From assembly GCA_034401135.1 (NCBI GenBank), contig JAWZSP010000004.1:1054001-1118000 (forward strand): a DNA stretch of 64,000 nucleotides, in the 5' to 3' direction. Positions 10,270 through 21,939 of this stretch are shown here, one piece after another. Below the pieces are notes generated by a model that saw only the letters and a list, made by a program, of their open reading frames with translations, was not told the origin of the DNA and ran no database searches. Numbering within the stretch: the first letter of the stretch is position 1; each line of letters opens with the position of its first letter. Position numbers and translations under genes: made by a program. The stretch comes from Volutella citrinella. Lineage: Eukaryota > Ascomycota > Sordariomycetes > Hypocreales > Nectriaceae.

Positions 10270-10672
10270 GGTGATTGAAGTGCGACCGTGGGCTCGCGGG
10301 GTGCGGTTGGCGTACGTGTTGACTTCGAGGGGCTGGTGGGCGTGAAGCTGTCTGGGAGCTCCTCCTGGGATGACGAGACGAGGCCAGCAAAAGAGGCCAA
10401 GCAACCCCAATTGAGAGCGGAGCTACTGTTGTGCCGGCCTGCGAGCCTGCGACGCCACAATTGAAGGTGGGTCTGCCTGCTGCAGTGGCTGACTGGCCGG
10501 GATGGTACGTACCTGCCTACAGGACCCCAGCACTAAGGGACAGCTCTCCAGATGGGCTTCGGCCCCACGCATCTGTAATTCCAAGAAGCGTCCCTTGGCT
10601 GGAAACCCGTCAGGCTCTACACTTGCACAACATTGCGGCTCAAGTCCTCTACCGAGACGACGGAAACTCACC
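10270..10672. promoter_or_regulatory. Bidirectional promoter between EMC3 and SPC2
   Basis: Only 403 bp separate the two start codons, which face outward and encode two ER-membrane protein-biogenesis factors. I see no coding frame. No single binding motif stands out, so co-regulation is inferred from arrangement only. Confidence 0.5.
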
Positions 10673-11509
10673 ATGGCCAACGCCTCCGAGAAGATTGCGG
10701 TTTACAACCTCGCAGGTTAGTCCCGGAGCCCTTGCGCGCGCTCTCTCCCCAATATTAAGACGGTTCGCAGAAGACTGACACGTATGGCTTCCTCGTTCCA
10801 GAACTCAAGACGACGTCCGACGATGCCATTCCCAACTACCTGAACTCGCTCGACTTTAAGCAGTCCCACCGCCTGACCGACGTGCGTCTGGCCCTCGGAT
10901 ATGGCGCCTTCTCCATCGCTGCTGCCTGCTTCTTGTGGGACTACAAGCTCGGCTTCGAGAGCACAAAGTGGTTCACGGCCGCCGCCGTCGCTATATACAC
11001 GCTGCTCAACAGCGCATTGACACTATGGGTGACCTTCCGTGAGAAGGGGAGCATATACGAGGGCACCTCTCCCTCGGGCGACTCGGTAATTGCTCATCTT
11101 CCCCCCAGGCGTGCATCGTGAGTCCTGGCTGACAACCTATTGTTTGCAGATCTCCATCAAGAGCTCCACGAAGAAGAATGTCCCCATCTACAACCTCTCC
11201 GTCACCGTCACCGACGCCAAGACTAAGAAGTCTAGCTCCCTCGCCATCTCCAAGCCCTTCAGCGCCTGGTTCGACGAGGCCGGCACGCTCGTCGCTGTAC
11301 CCTTGCAGGAGATGCTCGCCACCTCCGTGCCTCTGGTTGGCAAGGTCGACCCCAAGCGCGTGACCGTTTCCCAAGAGCTTCTCGATGCGGACCCTAGCAT
11401 CCTCGATGCCATCATGTCCGCCAGCTCTGCCAGTGCCGTGGGAAGCTCAACGGCCGCCGAGGCAGTCAACAAGGAGGGCGGGAAGCGCCGCAAGGCTGGC
11501 GGAAAGTAA
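10673..11509 (+). CDS. SPC2: Signal peptidase complex subunit 2 (SPC2/SPC25 family)
   Basis: This is a non-catalytic subunit of the ER signal peptidase complex, which helps coupling to the translocon. Exons are 10673-10715, 10802-11085 and 11150-11509, giving 228 residues. It opens MANASEKIAVYNLAELKTT, then NYLNSLDFKQSHRLTDVRLALGY in two conserved blocks. Two membrane hairpin helices follow: GAFSIAAACFLWDYKLG at about 76-92 and WFTAAAVAIYTLLNSALTLWV at about 98-120. The cytosolic lumen-facing domain has KKNVPIYNLSV and the strongly conserved VGKVDPKRVT. A basic tail GGKRRKAGGK ends the protein. Introns of 86 and 64 bp are GT-AG; the second has a GCTGAC branch site. It shares a short promoter with EMC3. 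Confidence 0.93.
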
Positions 11510-11864
11510 AGTGATACCAAGTGCTGCACGGAGATTTAGCATTCGGTTTTTTTAAATTAACAAAAAAAATGTGTCGGGTTGTCGCGTGTATGATATGGCG
11601 TTAAGAGAGGCGCATCGTTTTGTATGATTTCAGAACCAGATCCCCAAGGAGCTGTCGCAATTGAACACGATAACCTGGGTTCCGCCATGAGTCACAAGGG
11701 ACGACGATATAGTTCGAGTCCCGCACATGCGAGATATATCAAGATCTAGAGTATCGTCTATAGGTAGTCCTGGATACAAACATCCCATTGCCGTTCCCAG
11801 ATTGCCGTCCCCGGCCGTCTCGCGGCCTGCCAGCTCAACGCCATGACTGTTCAGTAAGAATATT
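11510..11864. other. Convergent spacer between SPC2 and MMS19
   Basis: A 355-bp stretch between two stop codons. An A/T-rich segment (TTTTTTTAAATTAACAAAAAAA) lies at about 11547-11569, where the SPC2 poly(A) signals are expected. No gene is seen. Confidence 0.6.
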
Positions 11865-14800
11865 TCACTTCAACTCCGCCCAAGCCGCACGGGCAAGCCT
11901 TGCCGTCTTCCTCAAGTCGCGGATGCGGTGGCCGCACGCAAGGGTGAGCTCTCGCTGCACCTGTCGCGCATGAGGAACCAGGTGCTGGGACTCATACATC
12001 CGCGGAATACCTCCGATAATCTCCAGCGCCAATTTGCCCGTCCCGGCCTCGGTTTGCGGGTCGCTCGCCTGCGACACATAACCATGTGGCAGCCAGTCTG
12101 GTCGTTGCGTCGTAGATGGCTGCTGCGAGAACAAGCCGATGCAGATCTTGATAATGCTCCTGATGTGGTCTCTACCTTTGTCCGCCGCCTCCAAGAGGAT
12201 ATTTTGGAGCACATCCAGAGCAGCCTCGGCATCGGGTCCGCGTCCAACGTTCTGAGCGATGGCAATGGCGATGCGGAGGATCTTGTCCGAGTCGGCTTCG
12301 TAGATCTCATATTTCATATGCTTGACCATGAGCAGGACTGCAATGCTGAAGTTGGTCTTCACTAGTTGATCCTGAACCTCTGGGTCTGCACCAATGGCCG
12401 CCTGAAGCATGGGGCTGACGACCTGGAAATACAACTTCTGCATCCAAAGGGGCTTCACGACTCCAAAGCAATCCTTCGTGAGGGATTCCTGGGGTGCAGT
12501 AATCATCTCGAGGCGCCTGCTCAGTTCGTGGCCGATCAGGGGGTCCTTGGGGCCTTGTCTGAGAAGTTCAATGAGCTTCTTTGCCTCCTTGCCGCTGTAC
12601 CTTCTCAGCATTCCAGCTGCAATAGCATAAATAGATGTCAACTTTTCGAGGCGAGACCCTGAGCTGTCGCTCTCAGCCGATCTCAAAGCACTCTCCGTAT
12701 GCTGTTCGAGACTGACAATCAAGTTCTCAACTGTTTCCATCTTGAACTTGTTGGCCAGGATAGTTAAAATCGAGAGCGTAACTGGTCGACTAGGGCCTGC
12801 TTGATGAGCCGCTGCAGACGAACAGCCGTTCAAGATCATGTCATGAGCTTGGCCATTCTCAAACTATAGGTTGTTAATCCAGATTCACTCGTAGCGGTGA
12901 CGGCAACACATACCATACGGGCAACAACTGAAGGGTACAGTGCCTCCAAAAGACCAAGACTTAGGATACTGGGCAACTCCAAGGTGAGCCAGCTCCTTGA
13001 TGAGCCGTTCTCCAAGATCGCTGCATATGCATCGACACCAGCCGCCTTGACGCCTCCCTGGGGCGGGGCGGGGGCGATCAGTTCCTCGTGAAACAGGTGG
13101 CCTGGGAAACGCTCGGCTCCCAATGCCAGCTGCTGCGGCTCGCTCATTTCATGAAACACGAAACCGGCAATCTGGGAGACAATGTGAAGATATTGGTACT
13201 CCCATGACTGAACTGAGTCGGAAAACTCGTCGCTGAGGACCAAGTATGATTCTCCAGTTTTGGAATCGACGGGATCGATTCCCTTCGTTGCTCTCCTGTA
13301 AAGCTGGCGAGCAACAAACAGACTCACTAGGAGATAGTCATTTCTAACTTCAGAGATGGACGCAGTGGGTGGTAGATGTGAAATGTCCCTGGAGCTTTCG
13401 GATCTCGAATGAAGCTGGGGGTATTTGGCCATCACGTCCTTCAGCCAATCCTCCTGAACAGGCCCGATTTCGCCGTCAGTCTTGCCCTCACAAGCGTCAT
13501 TGAAGTAACGAATGGCCGATTGCAATGACGCAGCCAGCGCGCACCATGTTAGCGCATTGGCCTTTTGGTCAATTGCGTCGCAGAGTTCGAGGAGCAAAGA
13601 CTGTGTAAAGTAGAGGAAATGCTTTAGGCCTTCCAAGGGGACGGCAGGGAGTGCAGAGCAGCCCACAAATCCGAGGTGGAGACCAAGACTGGTGATGAGT
13701 TCGGCCACATCTTCATCTCCGGCGAGTCGCCTCGCCTTCATGATGTCAACTGCCTGGTCCACCAAAGGCTTGTATCCGCTAGGATAGGACTGAATGGCCC
13801 GCTGCAGTGCCTTGGTTGTCATGTCGACAAGCTCGTCGGAGCTCTCTGACCGGGGGGCACCTGAGGCCGACTGAAGGATAACTGAGAAGAAGGATTCACA
13901 GATCTGAGAGCATATCTCATCCGAGAGTAATCGACCAGACTCGGGCAAGCCGAAGGCCTTAGCTTGCATCTGGCACACCAAGGCTCCGGCCCCCTGAACT
14001 GCCTGTGAGCCAGCTTTGATGTCATCCAGGGTAGCATCTGGCTTCGACACCACTTGCACGCGCGTCTTGAAGACATCCTCATACAGGGTCTTGAAGAAGC
14101 TGTCAATGGCAGCAAAGTCTTCCCGGTCATCAGCAGACATTTCCGTATCGACCAGAAGAAGCCGTGTCTCGAGAATGACCTGGAGGACCTTGAGGAGTTC
14201 CTTGCTGTGCGTCGGGGACTTGGGATGCCTTAAATTATCCTTGATGTGTGTAATGATGGGTGCAGCCATGAGAACAAAAGCGCTAGGCTTTGCGCTCAGA
14301 ACACTAACAAGAAGTCGGCCAGCGGCAGCAGTATAAGTAGGGTTGGAAAGGTCGGTGACGCAGTCGCGGGTGACGGTCAGGGTATAATCGCGAAGACTGT
14401 CCCCCTGCAGTCGCAAAGTCATCGCCTTGAGGACTTCCAGTGTGCCCCAAATGGTGTCCTCTATTTCGCCATTGCGCACCTCGTATTTCAAGCTGCCCCA
14501 TATCTGGTTGACATACGGATAGATTGACTGCTCAGGATGGCTGTACTCTTCCAGGCAAGCTCGGATAGTTTTAAGAATGTCCAACTGTAGACTGTTAGTG
14601 GGGTGTTTGCAAAAAAATGGATAGTTCATCATACCTTGACGTTTACAGTCACAGCATCACCTTGGTCCAGCTTGCCAATGAGGAAGGAAAAGGCCTGTTC
14701 CGCAAACTGAGAAGTTGCCGAGAAACATTTTCGGAGGGCCAGCTTCAGATCCTCAGGGGTGATCTCCACCTTGGATGCGCGAGGCAGGGCGATGGGGAAG

Positions 14801-15686
14801 TATGGCTTGAAGGTATTGTAAACCTCATCGAGCACCTCCTTGGATGGCGAATACTGGTCAATAAAGACCTTCAAGATACGAAACCAAGTCATCAAACATT
14901 CCGGATCTCTCTCGCTCCGACATAGTTGGAGCAGGTCCACCATGAAGCCTGAGGATGAACCGTGGCGGTGTTGCAGATCACTGGCGACTTCAGGCTTGGT
15001 CATCAGCAGAAGTACCAACTCGTAGATGACAAGTCGCGTCTTTGGCACCTGGCGTGCAAAGTCGTCCTTCAGAGCGCAGAGTTTAGAGATGATGTCGTTG
15101 CCAAAGTGGGCCTGGAAGGACTTCATAGCCGCGAGTCTAGACAGCGCATTGGCTGAAGCCATGACACCAGCTTTGTGGTCTACCTCGAACATGGCCCCGA
15201 AAAACGAGACTAGTAGCTTTACTATCCAGATGTTAGACATACGACGATGGGCGTGGGGGCTCCGGTTCCAGTACCTTGACTTGGCTTCAAGACATCCTTG
15301 TTGAGGAAATCAAGTGATCGAGATAGAAACTCCAAAGCTGCGATTCACCACCCATTAATTTTGAGACAATTCCTAGTAATTTGTTTGTGTTACCTTTGGC
15401 CCGGGCAGTCCAATCCGGGATTTCGTCCTCCTCATTCTCATGACTGCCACTTCCTGGCATCCAAGGCTGCACGGCCTCGACCCATCGAGCCACAGGGTTG
15501 GAATTTGGCAAGGCATTAGTCAGTTCTAGTGATGTCAGCATCAACTCGATGAGATTTCCGGCAACTTGCCATCGTGTAAGTGGTAGCAAGACACGCACCT
15601 GAAGCCGCCTTCTTAGCGATGACATTCTGTTGCCCCTCATCGTCGGCGAGCACGAACTCGAGCGCCCACTGCCGGAAGTCGGCCAT
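11865..15686 (-). CDS. MMS19: MMS19-type HEAT-repeat protein (cytosolic Fe-S targeting, DNA repair/transcription)
   Basis: MMS19 is the large HEAT-repeat adaptor of the cytosolic iron-sulfur targeting complex, which delivers Fe-S clusters to XPD, DNA polymerases and primase. In fission yeast it also acts in heterochromatin. Six exons are 15599-15686, 15394-15525, 15275-15337, 14635-15221, 12914-14584 and 11865-12863, for 1,179 residues. It starts MADFRQWALEFVLADDE. The conserved N-terminal block is LEFLSRSLDFLNKDVLKPSQ, VKLLVSFFGAMFEVDHKAG and ITPEDLKLALRKC. Everything after is alpha-helical repeats. The C-terminal block KFKMETVENLIVS to RDLRKTARLARAAWAELK is also typical. All five introns are 50-73 bp and GT-AG. 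The junctions restore known family sequence, for example VNVK joined to LDILKTIRACLEEY. Confidence 0.93.
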
Positions 15687-16361
15687 GACGTGCAAGAACC
15701 ACTCCTAGGCGCCGATTCCAGTTGCAGAGGGAATATATACAACGTCCCCAGCCGGCGTGACACGGAATGAAGGCGCCCAAGCAAGGATATGTACGTTAGC
15801 CTGGCAAAGTTGCGCAGCCAATCGCCCTGGTAAAGCGGCAGAACGGCAGAAAGTTGAAGCCCACCAAGGCGGTGTGATTTTTTTGGCGGGGTAGGTGCCA
15901 GAAGCAGCGACAGCCTGGAGGAATGCTGATAAGAGGATCAGATGCGCCGTCCGGAGTGATTAGTCTCGGTCGCTTGGTCCAATTCAAGGGATCTATATCG
16001 ATCAACTTTGCCAGGCCTTGATGCTGGGCTATTTGGCGGTCCAATGAACGAAGCTAGCTTTGTCATCTCCAACGTCCGAAGCCGGCCCAGCCCAAGTAGG
16101 CGTCTCCCCTCCCTCTACCGCTCTTTACTGGGCTTGGGATCGGGCCTCGGAGTCGTTCGGGGCCGGTGGCGTTCGGCCCCACTATTCTTTCAATCTACAT
16201 GCACAAAGCACTGTGCCTAGGGCCCCGACTTCCCTGGGCCGTAGCGTAGCAGGCCCCTGGCCCGGCGGCTAACTGTTAGTGGCTGACGTTCCAGGTTCCG
16301 TTGTGAATTCTTTTGACAGCTCTTGCTTGCCCTCTCCAACACCATCGCGCCGCACGCAATC
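15687..16361. other. Divergent promoter region between MMS19 and ATP11
   Basis: A 675-bp stretch between outward-facing starts. Repeated GGGCC/GGCCC words cluster at 16150-16265. No convincing coding frame is seen. Confidence 0.55.
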
Positions 16362-17339
16362 ATGGCTTCGTTTCGGATACCCACGCTGCGCCATATTGTC
16401 GCCGCGCCATTGCGGTCGGCCCGCGTCATAAATCAGCAGCGATGGGCTCAGGTTCACGACATTCGCTTCCTCACCACGACCCGTCCGTCGCAGGCCGTCC
16501 TCGACAAGTACCGCGACAAGCTCAATGAGAAGGCTAAGAAGGAGGGACTGTCGGGCATCGACGAGCTGAAGACTGCCTATGCCGATAAGATTGAGGCCCA
16601 GAAGCGCAAAGACCATATCGAGATGCCGCCGATCCCCGAAGCCCCAACCGCCCAACCGATCAAGGACGTCCCGGTTAGCCAAACCCCCAAACCGACGACC
16701 AGTGCTCCCCGAAGAGCTGCCCCTGCTGGTGGCGAAAAGCCCCAAGTCAAGACACTCAACGATATCATCGACCTCCCCAAGGCTCGTGAGCTTCCGGACA
16801 AGGAACTCTCGGCCATCTGGCGACTACGACATGCCCACTCGCCCCATTCCCTATGCGCCGTCGTCCCAGCTTCCTCCTATCGCGCCATGGAAGAGGCCGC
16901 CCAGATGGCACCTCAATTCGTTCTCCCCGTCCCGCATCCCGAGCAGGGAGCCGAGATTCACTTCCTCCAGTGGACCTTCGATGCTGCATCCAAGACCAGC
17001 ACCGTCCTATTCACCCAGCTGGCCGAGTTCAAGACCCGAGGAGAGTTCGCACAGCCGCATACCACAATCACACACCACCTTGACCTCGCAGACGAGCGAG
17101 GCCTGGTCCTGATGCAGGGCCAGACCCTGGAGGACCGAGGTGTCAAGCCGGATGACGCCAAGTGGCTGGTCATGTGTCTCCAGCGATTTTACGGTGGGTG
17201 GGAGGTTGATGGTGTGGAGCTTGACGGAGCCCGCAAAGAGCGCGCTCAGGAGCGGAAGAACCTGCTGGAGTGGTTTGCCAAGGGCGATTCTCGGTTCAGC
17301 GTTGAGAAGCTGATGGATGAGGCCGAGCGAATGGGTTAG
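16362..17339 (+). CDS. ATP11: ATP11, mitochondrial F1-ATPase assembly chaperone
   Basis: Atp11 binds the free F1 beta subunit in the mitochondrial matrix and prevents its aggregation during ATP synthase assembly. The gene is a single exon of 325 residues. The N-terminus MASFRIPTLRHIVAAPLRSARVI is Arg-rich, amphipathic and lacks acidic residues, as a matrix presequence should. A Lys-rich coiled stretch (VLDKYRDKLNEKAKKEG) follows at about residue 48, then a Pro-rich linker, then the ATP11 domain from about 130: TLNDIIDLPKARELPDKELSAIWRLRH, with FVLPVP, FLQWTF and HHLDLADERGLVLMQG. It ends SVEKLMDEAERMG. The ATG at 16362 is the first in frame that gives a presequence. It is divergent from MMS19. 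Confidence 0.93.
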   Translation: MASFRIPTLRHIVAAPLRSARVINQQRWAQVHDIRFLTTTRPSQAVLDKYRDKLNEKAKKEGLSGIDELKTAYADKIEAQKRKDHIEMPPIPEAPTAQPIKDVPVSQTPKPTTSAPRRAAPAGGEKPQVKTLNDIIDLPKARELPDKELSAIWRLRHAHSPHSLCAVVPASSYRAMEEAAQMAPQFVLPVPHPEQGAEIHFLQWTFDAASKTSTVLFTQLAEFKTRGEFAQPHTTITHHLDLADERGLVLMQGQTLEDRGVKPDDAKWLVMCLQRFYGGWEVDGVELDGARKERAQERKNLLEWFAKGDSRFSVEKLMDEAERMG

Positions 17340-18132
17340 AACCTCAAGGTAGAACTGTAAGATACGAGGCCGCCAAGCGTGACGAAGCATGTATTGGAAA
17401 CGGAGCGAGGCGCAAAGGGAGACAAGAGGTCTCCCAAACATGCGAGGGCGTATACAATAAATATAGATACATGTACGATTACAAAGAAATCGACAGGGCC
17501 AAGTTTGCAGCTTGGCTTGCCAACCTGCTCCTCCTTCTACGCCTTGTCCCTCAGCACCCTACACTGGATTTCACCAGAAACCGCTCAAAACATTTGGTCA
17601 ATGAAGTGGTCGCCTCCCCGAACTTCTTCGAGCGCGGGAATTGGAAATTCTCTACGCATCGGAATTCACGATCAGCGTAGGTGCCGGCAGATGTTCAACT
17701 TATCGTACTTGATGAGTTCATTGATGTGATCGGTTCTGTATAGATTATCCTTCGGGTCAACGTAGCCCACCTCACCGGTCATAAAGAAGCCATCATCGGT
17801 GAGGGTGTGAACCCTGGTTTTAGTGTCTTCTGAGGTGTTCCAAGACAGGCAGGCCAGAAATAAGGAGGAAATTGTTCGAAAAGGGACAGAAAATTTTGAT
17901 TTCGGGGTACTACATTATTTCAGTTATTCATCTACTTCGTCTAGGCGTCAGGTCCATGCTGGCCACCAATAACTTTGGATCAGGTTGCCGTATTCCTGCT
18001 CCAGGTGAAACGCTTTTGTACATTTGCGTTTGAGTGTTGACAGGGTTTCCTCCTTCCAGTGTTTTGACACCAATCTCTCAAACGAGGAGTTCGACGCGGC
18101 CTATCGGTGCTGATTTTCTCCATGGCGCTTTT
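17340..18132. other. Convergent spacer between ATP11 and the lipase gene
   Basis: A 793-bp region between two stop codons. Composition falls toward A/T near 17870-17930 as expected for 3' UTRs. No gene is seen. Confidence 0.55.
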
Positions 18133-20316
18133 TTATGTTTCTCGGCTGTCACTGCTCGACATTGTGTCTTCAGGGCGGAGTGTCGGATGTGGCTCCGGTC
18201 GCCACGGTTTGACATGTTCACATGCCTTCGGGACACGGCACTTCTCCCGTACATTGCACGTCTTCCAAAGAACCTCCCGTAACTCTGTGAAAACCTCCTC
18301 AACTGCATCCATGGCCCAAAGCACGTCAAGATGCTCGTACTCGTCAATGACTTTGCTATGAACCACATGCACGAAGGGCTCGCGTCCCCTCTCGAACCGC
18401 TTCAGGAGTTTTCTCCCATCCACGAGATTGTCGCGACCACACACCCATAGCGCAAAAGGCGGTGCTTGGTGGTTGTACCATGCCGTAGACCCTCTAGGGT
18501 GTTTTTGGTGGCTCTCAACAGCCTTCTTCGTTCGTGGTGTTATCGGCCTCTTGTCGCCACCTCCGTCAAGGTGCTCTTCGGCGCGAAGAACATCTTTGGT
18601 TGTCAGAATGCATTTGTGTTTTGCAAAGCACTCTCGGCCAAGCCACCATCGCATTGCTTCGGAGCTGACGTAGACAGGGGCGAACTGGAACATGCGGTCA
18701 CGCAGGCCTCGGTCCCAACGCGAATCAGTCCAGTCAAAGAGGAACGAAAATACCTTGTAACCTAACCAGCCGTATATCCGGGGCGGCAGAATCTGGTGCA
18801 TCTGCATCATGAACGGTATGAAGGCGTGAATGCCAAACATGAGTCGAAACAACGCCGGCGAGATGATGCGCATGAACTTGAAATACATCTTGCCGATGAG
18901 GGGGCCGGCGTACACAGCAGGGGCTAGCGCACAGAATACGGTCAATTTCTCCCCCAGCTCAGGTCGTTGTTCTTTGGCCAAAGCCACAAAGGTTTCTGTG
19001 GTGCCTTGGGAATGGCATACTAGTCCGATCTTCTCGAATCCGGTTTCCGTAATGACCCTAGACGTAAGAGCCGTAAGGTCAAAGACGCCCATCTGACGGA
19101 TATTCCAGGCCCACATCCGAGGGTCGTTGTATTTGAGAAGAGTGTGCTTTGGCTTAAACCCACATCGGTTATTTCCGAGCCAGACGTCGTAGCCAGACTT
19201 GCAAAGCCAGAAGGCCAGTGACTCATCGTCATTGCAGCAATATGCGCCGGAGCTCTGTAACAATCCATGCACAAGTAATACCGGGAACTTGGGTTTCTGG
19301 CCGGACTGCTTGAACTTCATCTTGCCTTCTCGAAAGACGTCAGGGCCTTGTTCATCCCGCTCTTTTTCGTCGAGTTTCGTATATTCCTTGGGATCATAAA
19401 TATGCCAAAGATCGATGATAAATCCGTCTTCCGTCTGAACCTCAAAGGGTTCCATATCAAGCCCGACGCGGCGAGCATAGTAGGCCACGTCGCACTTGAT
19501 GGGATCAGGACCTCCTTCGGTTGGAGGGAATTCTTCTGATGACTCTGAGATTTCCATGTCGTCGACACCCACCAGACCAGGTGTCCCTCTATTCTTCCAT
19601 GCCTCACTCTTTTCTTGGCGTATTTGTTCCTTGTTCTTCTCTTCTTCGTAAAACCGGCGCGTCTTGTCGAGATCGCGAAATGTGAGTCGGTAGAGCACTG
19701 CCCGAGAAACCAAGGGTATGCTTGTAAACAATGCACCCAGCACAATAACACCGAGAAACGCCAGGCTGAGGAAGAATGAAGAAACCCTAAAAAACATGCA
19801 TTGGAGATTGCGAAGAAACGAAGGAGGTCCATATAGAGGGAGCGGCGGGAAGAGCGGATTCGTATGGGATGGAGGCATGGCGCTGTGAAGTGTGTCGTTC
19901 GTTGAATTTTGCAAGGCAGCCCCATTCGTTTGGTCGACAGATACATGGAGTTTTCTCTGTGTAGTTTCGGTTTCGGTTGCGGCAAGAGCACGCTTTGGCG
20001 CCTTATCGCTTTCCTTGGATTCCTCAGTACGATGGCTTCCATTTATATCATCTTTCAGAGCGTTGAGTTTGTGGGCCTCTTGCAATGGCACGCCTGGCAG
20101 GCGTCCGCCCTCTGTTGTGACGAGTACTGGGTCGTGAGGGGTTACAAAGCGAGCCTCAACAGGAACGCCAGTATCATCCTGGCCCGGGGGGTGGTGGGAG
20201 AGTTTCTCTGCCTGGTGAGTGAACTGCACAGCATTCTTTGCAGTTTGTTCACTCTCCTGAGAAGCCGACGTCGACTGGCTTGGTGAGGCATTGGAAGCCA
20301 GTGGTGATGGCGTCAT
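18133..20316 (-). CDS. Membrane-anchored acid-lipase-family protein, steryl ester hydrolase-like
   Basis: An intron-free 727-residue alpha/beta hydrolase resembling yeast Yeh1/Yeh2/Tgl1, which cleave steryl esters or triacylglycerol at lipid droplets or the plasma membrane. Residues 1-165 are disordered and Ser/Thr/Glu-rich. A single membrane helix lies at about 176-203 (SLAFLGVIVLGALFTSIPL). The Abhydro_lipase N-region CDVAYYARRVGLDMEPFEVQ begins at about 275, HGLLQSSGAY at 350 supplies the oxyanion loop, and the nucleophile elbow is CHSQG with Ser436. Candidate acid and base are D629 (CGRDNLVDG) and H662 (DEYEHLDVLW). The elbow has Cys in place of the first Gly of GxSxG. ATG 20316 is chosen over an upstream GTG. 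It faces away from PEX6. Confidence 0.88.
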   Translation of the reverse strand: MTPSPLASNASPSQSTSASQESEQTAKNAVQFTHQAEKLSHHPPGQDDTGVPVEARFVTPHDPVLVTTEGGRLPGVPLQEAHKLNALKDDINGSHRTEESKESDKAPKRALAATETETTQRKLHVSVDQTNGAALQNSTNDTLHSAMPPSHTNPLFPPLPLYGPPSFLRNLQCMFFRVSSFFLSLAFLGVIVLGALFTSIPLVSRAVLYRLTFRDLDKTRRFYEEEKNKEQIRQEKSEAWKNRGTPGLVGVDDMEISESSEEFPPTEGGPDPIKCDVAYYARRVGLDMEPFEVQTEDGFIIDLWHIYDPKEYTKLDEKERDEQGPDVFREGKMKFKQSGQKPKFPVLLVHGLLQSSGAYCCNDDESLAFWLCKSGYDVWLGNNRCGFKPKHTLLKYNDPRMWAWNIRQMGVFDLTALTSRVITETGFEKIGLVCHSQGTTETFVALAKEQRPELGEKLTVFCALAPAVYAGPLIGKMYFKFMRIISPALFRLMFGIHAFIPFMMQMHQILPPRIYGWLGYKVFSFLFDWTDSRWDRGLRDRMFQFAPVYVSSEAMRWWLGRECFAKHKCILTTKDVLRAEEHLDGGGDKRPITPRTKKAVESHQKHPRGSTAWYNHQAPPFALWVCGRDNLVDGRKLLKRFERGREPFVHVVHSKVIDEYEHLDVLWAMDAVEEVFTELREVLWKTCNVREKCRVPKACEHVKPWRPEPHPTLRPEDTMSSSDSRET

Positions 20317-21939
20317 GGCCACGGCGGTTCGTAGCCGAGGACTGTATAGTTACCGCCCGTACTCTATTCGCAATTATCGGGACTGCCGTGAGATGTGAGA
20401 AGGATTGGCCCCCAAACGGTGCTGGTCGGCGTTGTAGGGTAGTGGGAGCTCGCCAGTTGAGGAGTTCAGGCGAAGGGGAAAGCCGTTTCGCAGTGAATTG
20501 CCATCGTTATAATGAGGAACGGCGCAAATTATGATGGTCGACAGCGAAGGAGGGGTTGTAATCTCAGAGTTGTAAGGCGGGGAGGTTGTGATTGTTTATC
20601 TCGCGAAAGGCAACATCCGTGGAAGGAGACAGGAGAATGTCAGGTAGTCCGTCGCTAGGTGAGTGCAACTCGTGGCGGGGACTTGTTATATCGTTGTATA
20701 TCGTTGCTGTGCGGCTTCTTTGTCGCGAGGCGCGGACCTAGCGGTGAAGAAAGAGCGAAATTGGGTAAACAGCCAAACACCATGTCGAGAGGCTGGCTTT
20801 CAAGGAATCGGGGATTGGTTGCGTCATGGCTCGCAAGGGAGTTCTGGGGGATGGTGGGCTTTGGGCTGATGATCCCTGTTCAGGGATTAGTCTAGCATGT
20901 GATGGAGCGAGTGGACAACGACTTGAGCGAGTCGAGGCGGGCGCGTGCTGTAGGCGCAAGCAAAGGAAAGACAGGACACAGGCAAGAGAGAAATGGAAAA
21001 TGGAGGTTTTTCGATGAGCTGAGGCGGATACTTGGTTGAAAGTTTGGATAACAATATCAATAAGGTCCGGACTAATCGTGACGCTGAAACCCATCCATTT
21101 GGAAGTGCCACAGACCTTCCGCCCACATTAGCGGCCTCACCTCTGGTGCGTCCCGATGTGACGCCTCATGGTAGTCGCCACATGCGTCCGTCTAGAAGAC
21201 CTCGCCCAGCCATTAAGAAAAGAGGCCTAATGTGGCAAGGCGAGACTCGGGCACAAAATTCTTCGCATAGTCGAGGGCGAGCTATGTTGCACGTGAATGC
21301 TGCTAATTAGGTACTGTTTTGGTCGGAAGAAGGAAGTTGCGCTGAAATTATGCGTCAGTCCTTGTTGCGAACGCCCAGTCACAGAAGGTGCCCCGTCCGA
21401 GGGAGCTTGAGTTCATGGCGGCTGCTTCCCCGGGCTTCTCTGCCCAGTCCCTGCTAAACCGAGCCCATCTTGCCCATGACGGTGGCGGACGAGGTACGTA
21501 CCCCAGCACTCCAGCGCCCCAGTCCCCCTCTCCAATCGCTCAGCGACCATCCCAATGCCGAGGCCATTTTCATTTTCATGCTGAGCCGCAGCCGAGCAAG
21601 CTCCGTGCCCACTGTCCCTGCCGCCATGCCGCGCAGCGACTAGCGACTTGCGACGCACCACCATCTCCAACACCTCACGGGGCCAAGGCATCTGCAATAC
21701 CACCTCCTTTGCTCGGCCGATTGCCACCTCGCCTGGGCTTCTATTTTGCATAGCGCCTCTGATTTCTGCTTCCGCCGTTGCACTCCACGCGACTCCGCGC
21801 CCGATCTGCTGCCGACTCCCCGACCTAGTCATGAACTGCTTGTCGCGGGGTGCCTGAGCTTCATCATAACCTCGCGCTCCCCGACATCCCGATCCAGCTC
21901 CGCGACACTTGCCGCCGACCAGCTACCTCTACCGCCATC
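20317..21939. other. Divergent intergenic region, lipase (-) and PEX6 (+)
   Basis: 1.6 kb between outward-facing starts. The right 500 bp is C-rich and pyrimidine-biased on the plus strand, as expected for a PEX6 promoter and 5' UTR. Short frames on both strands have no family character. Confidence 0.55.

Noticed and set aside
11711..11725. TTCGAGTCC resembling a tRNA B box
   Set aside because: The flanking bases cannot pair as a T stem, and no A box or acceptor stem fits at the right distance.
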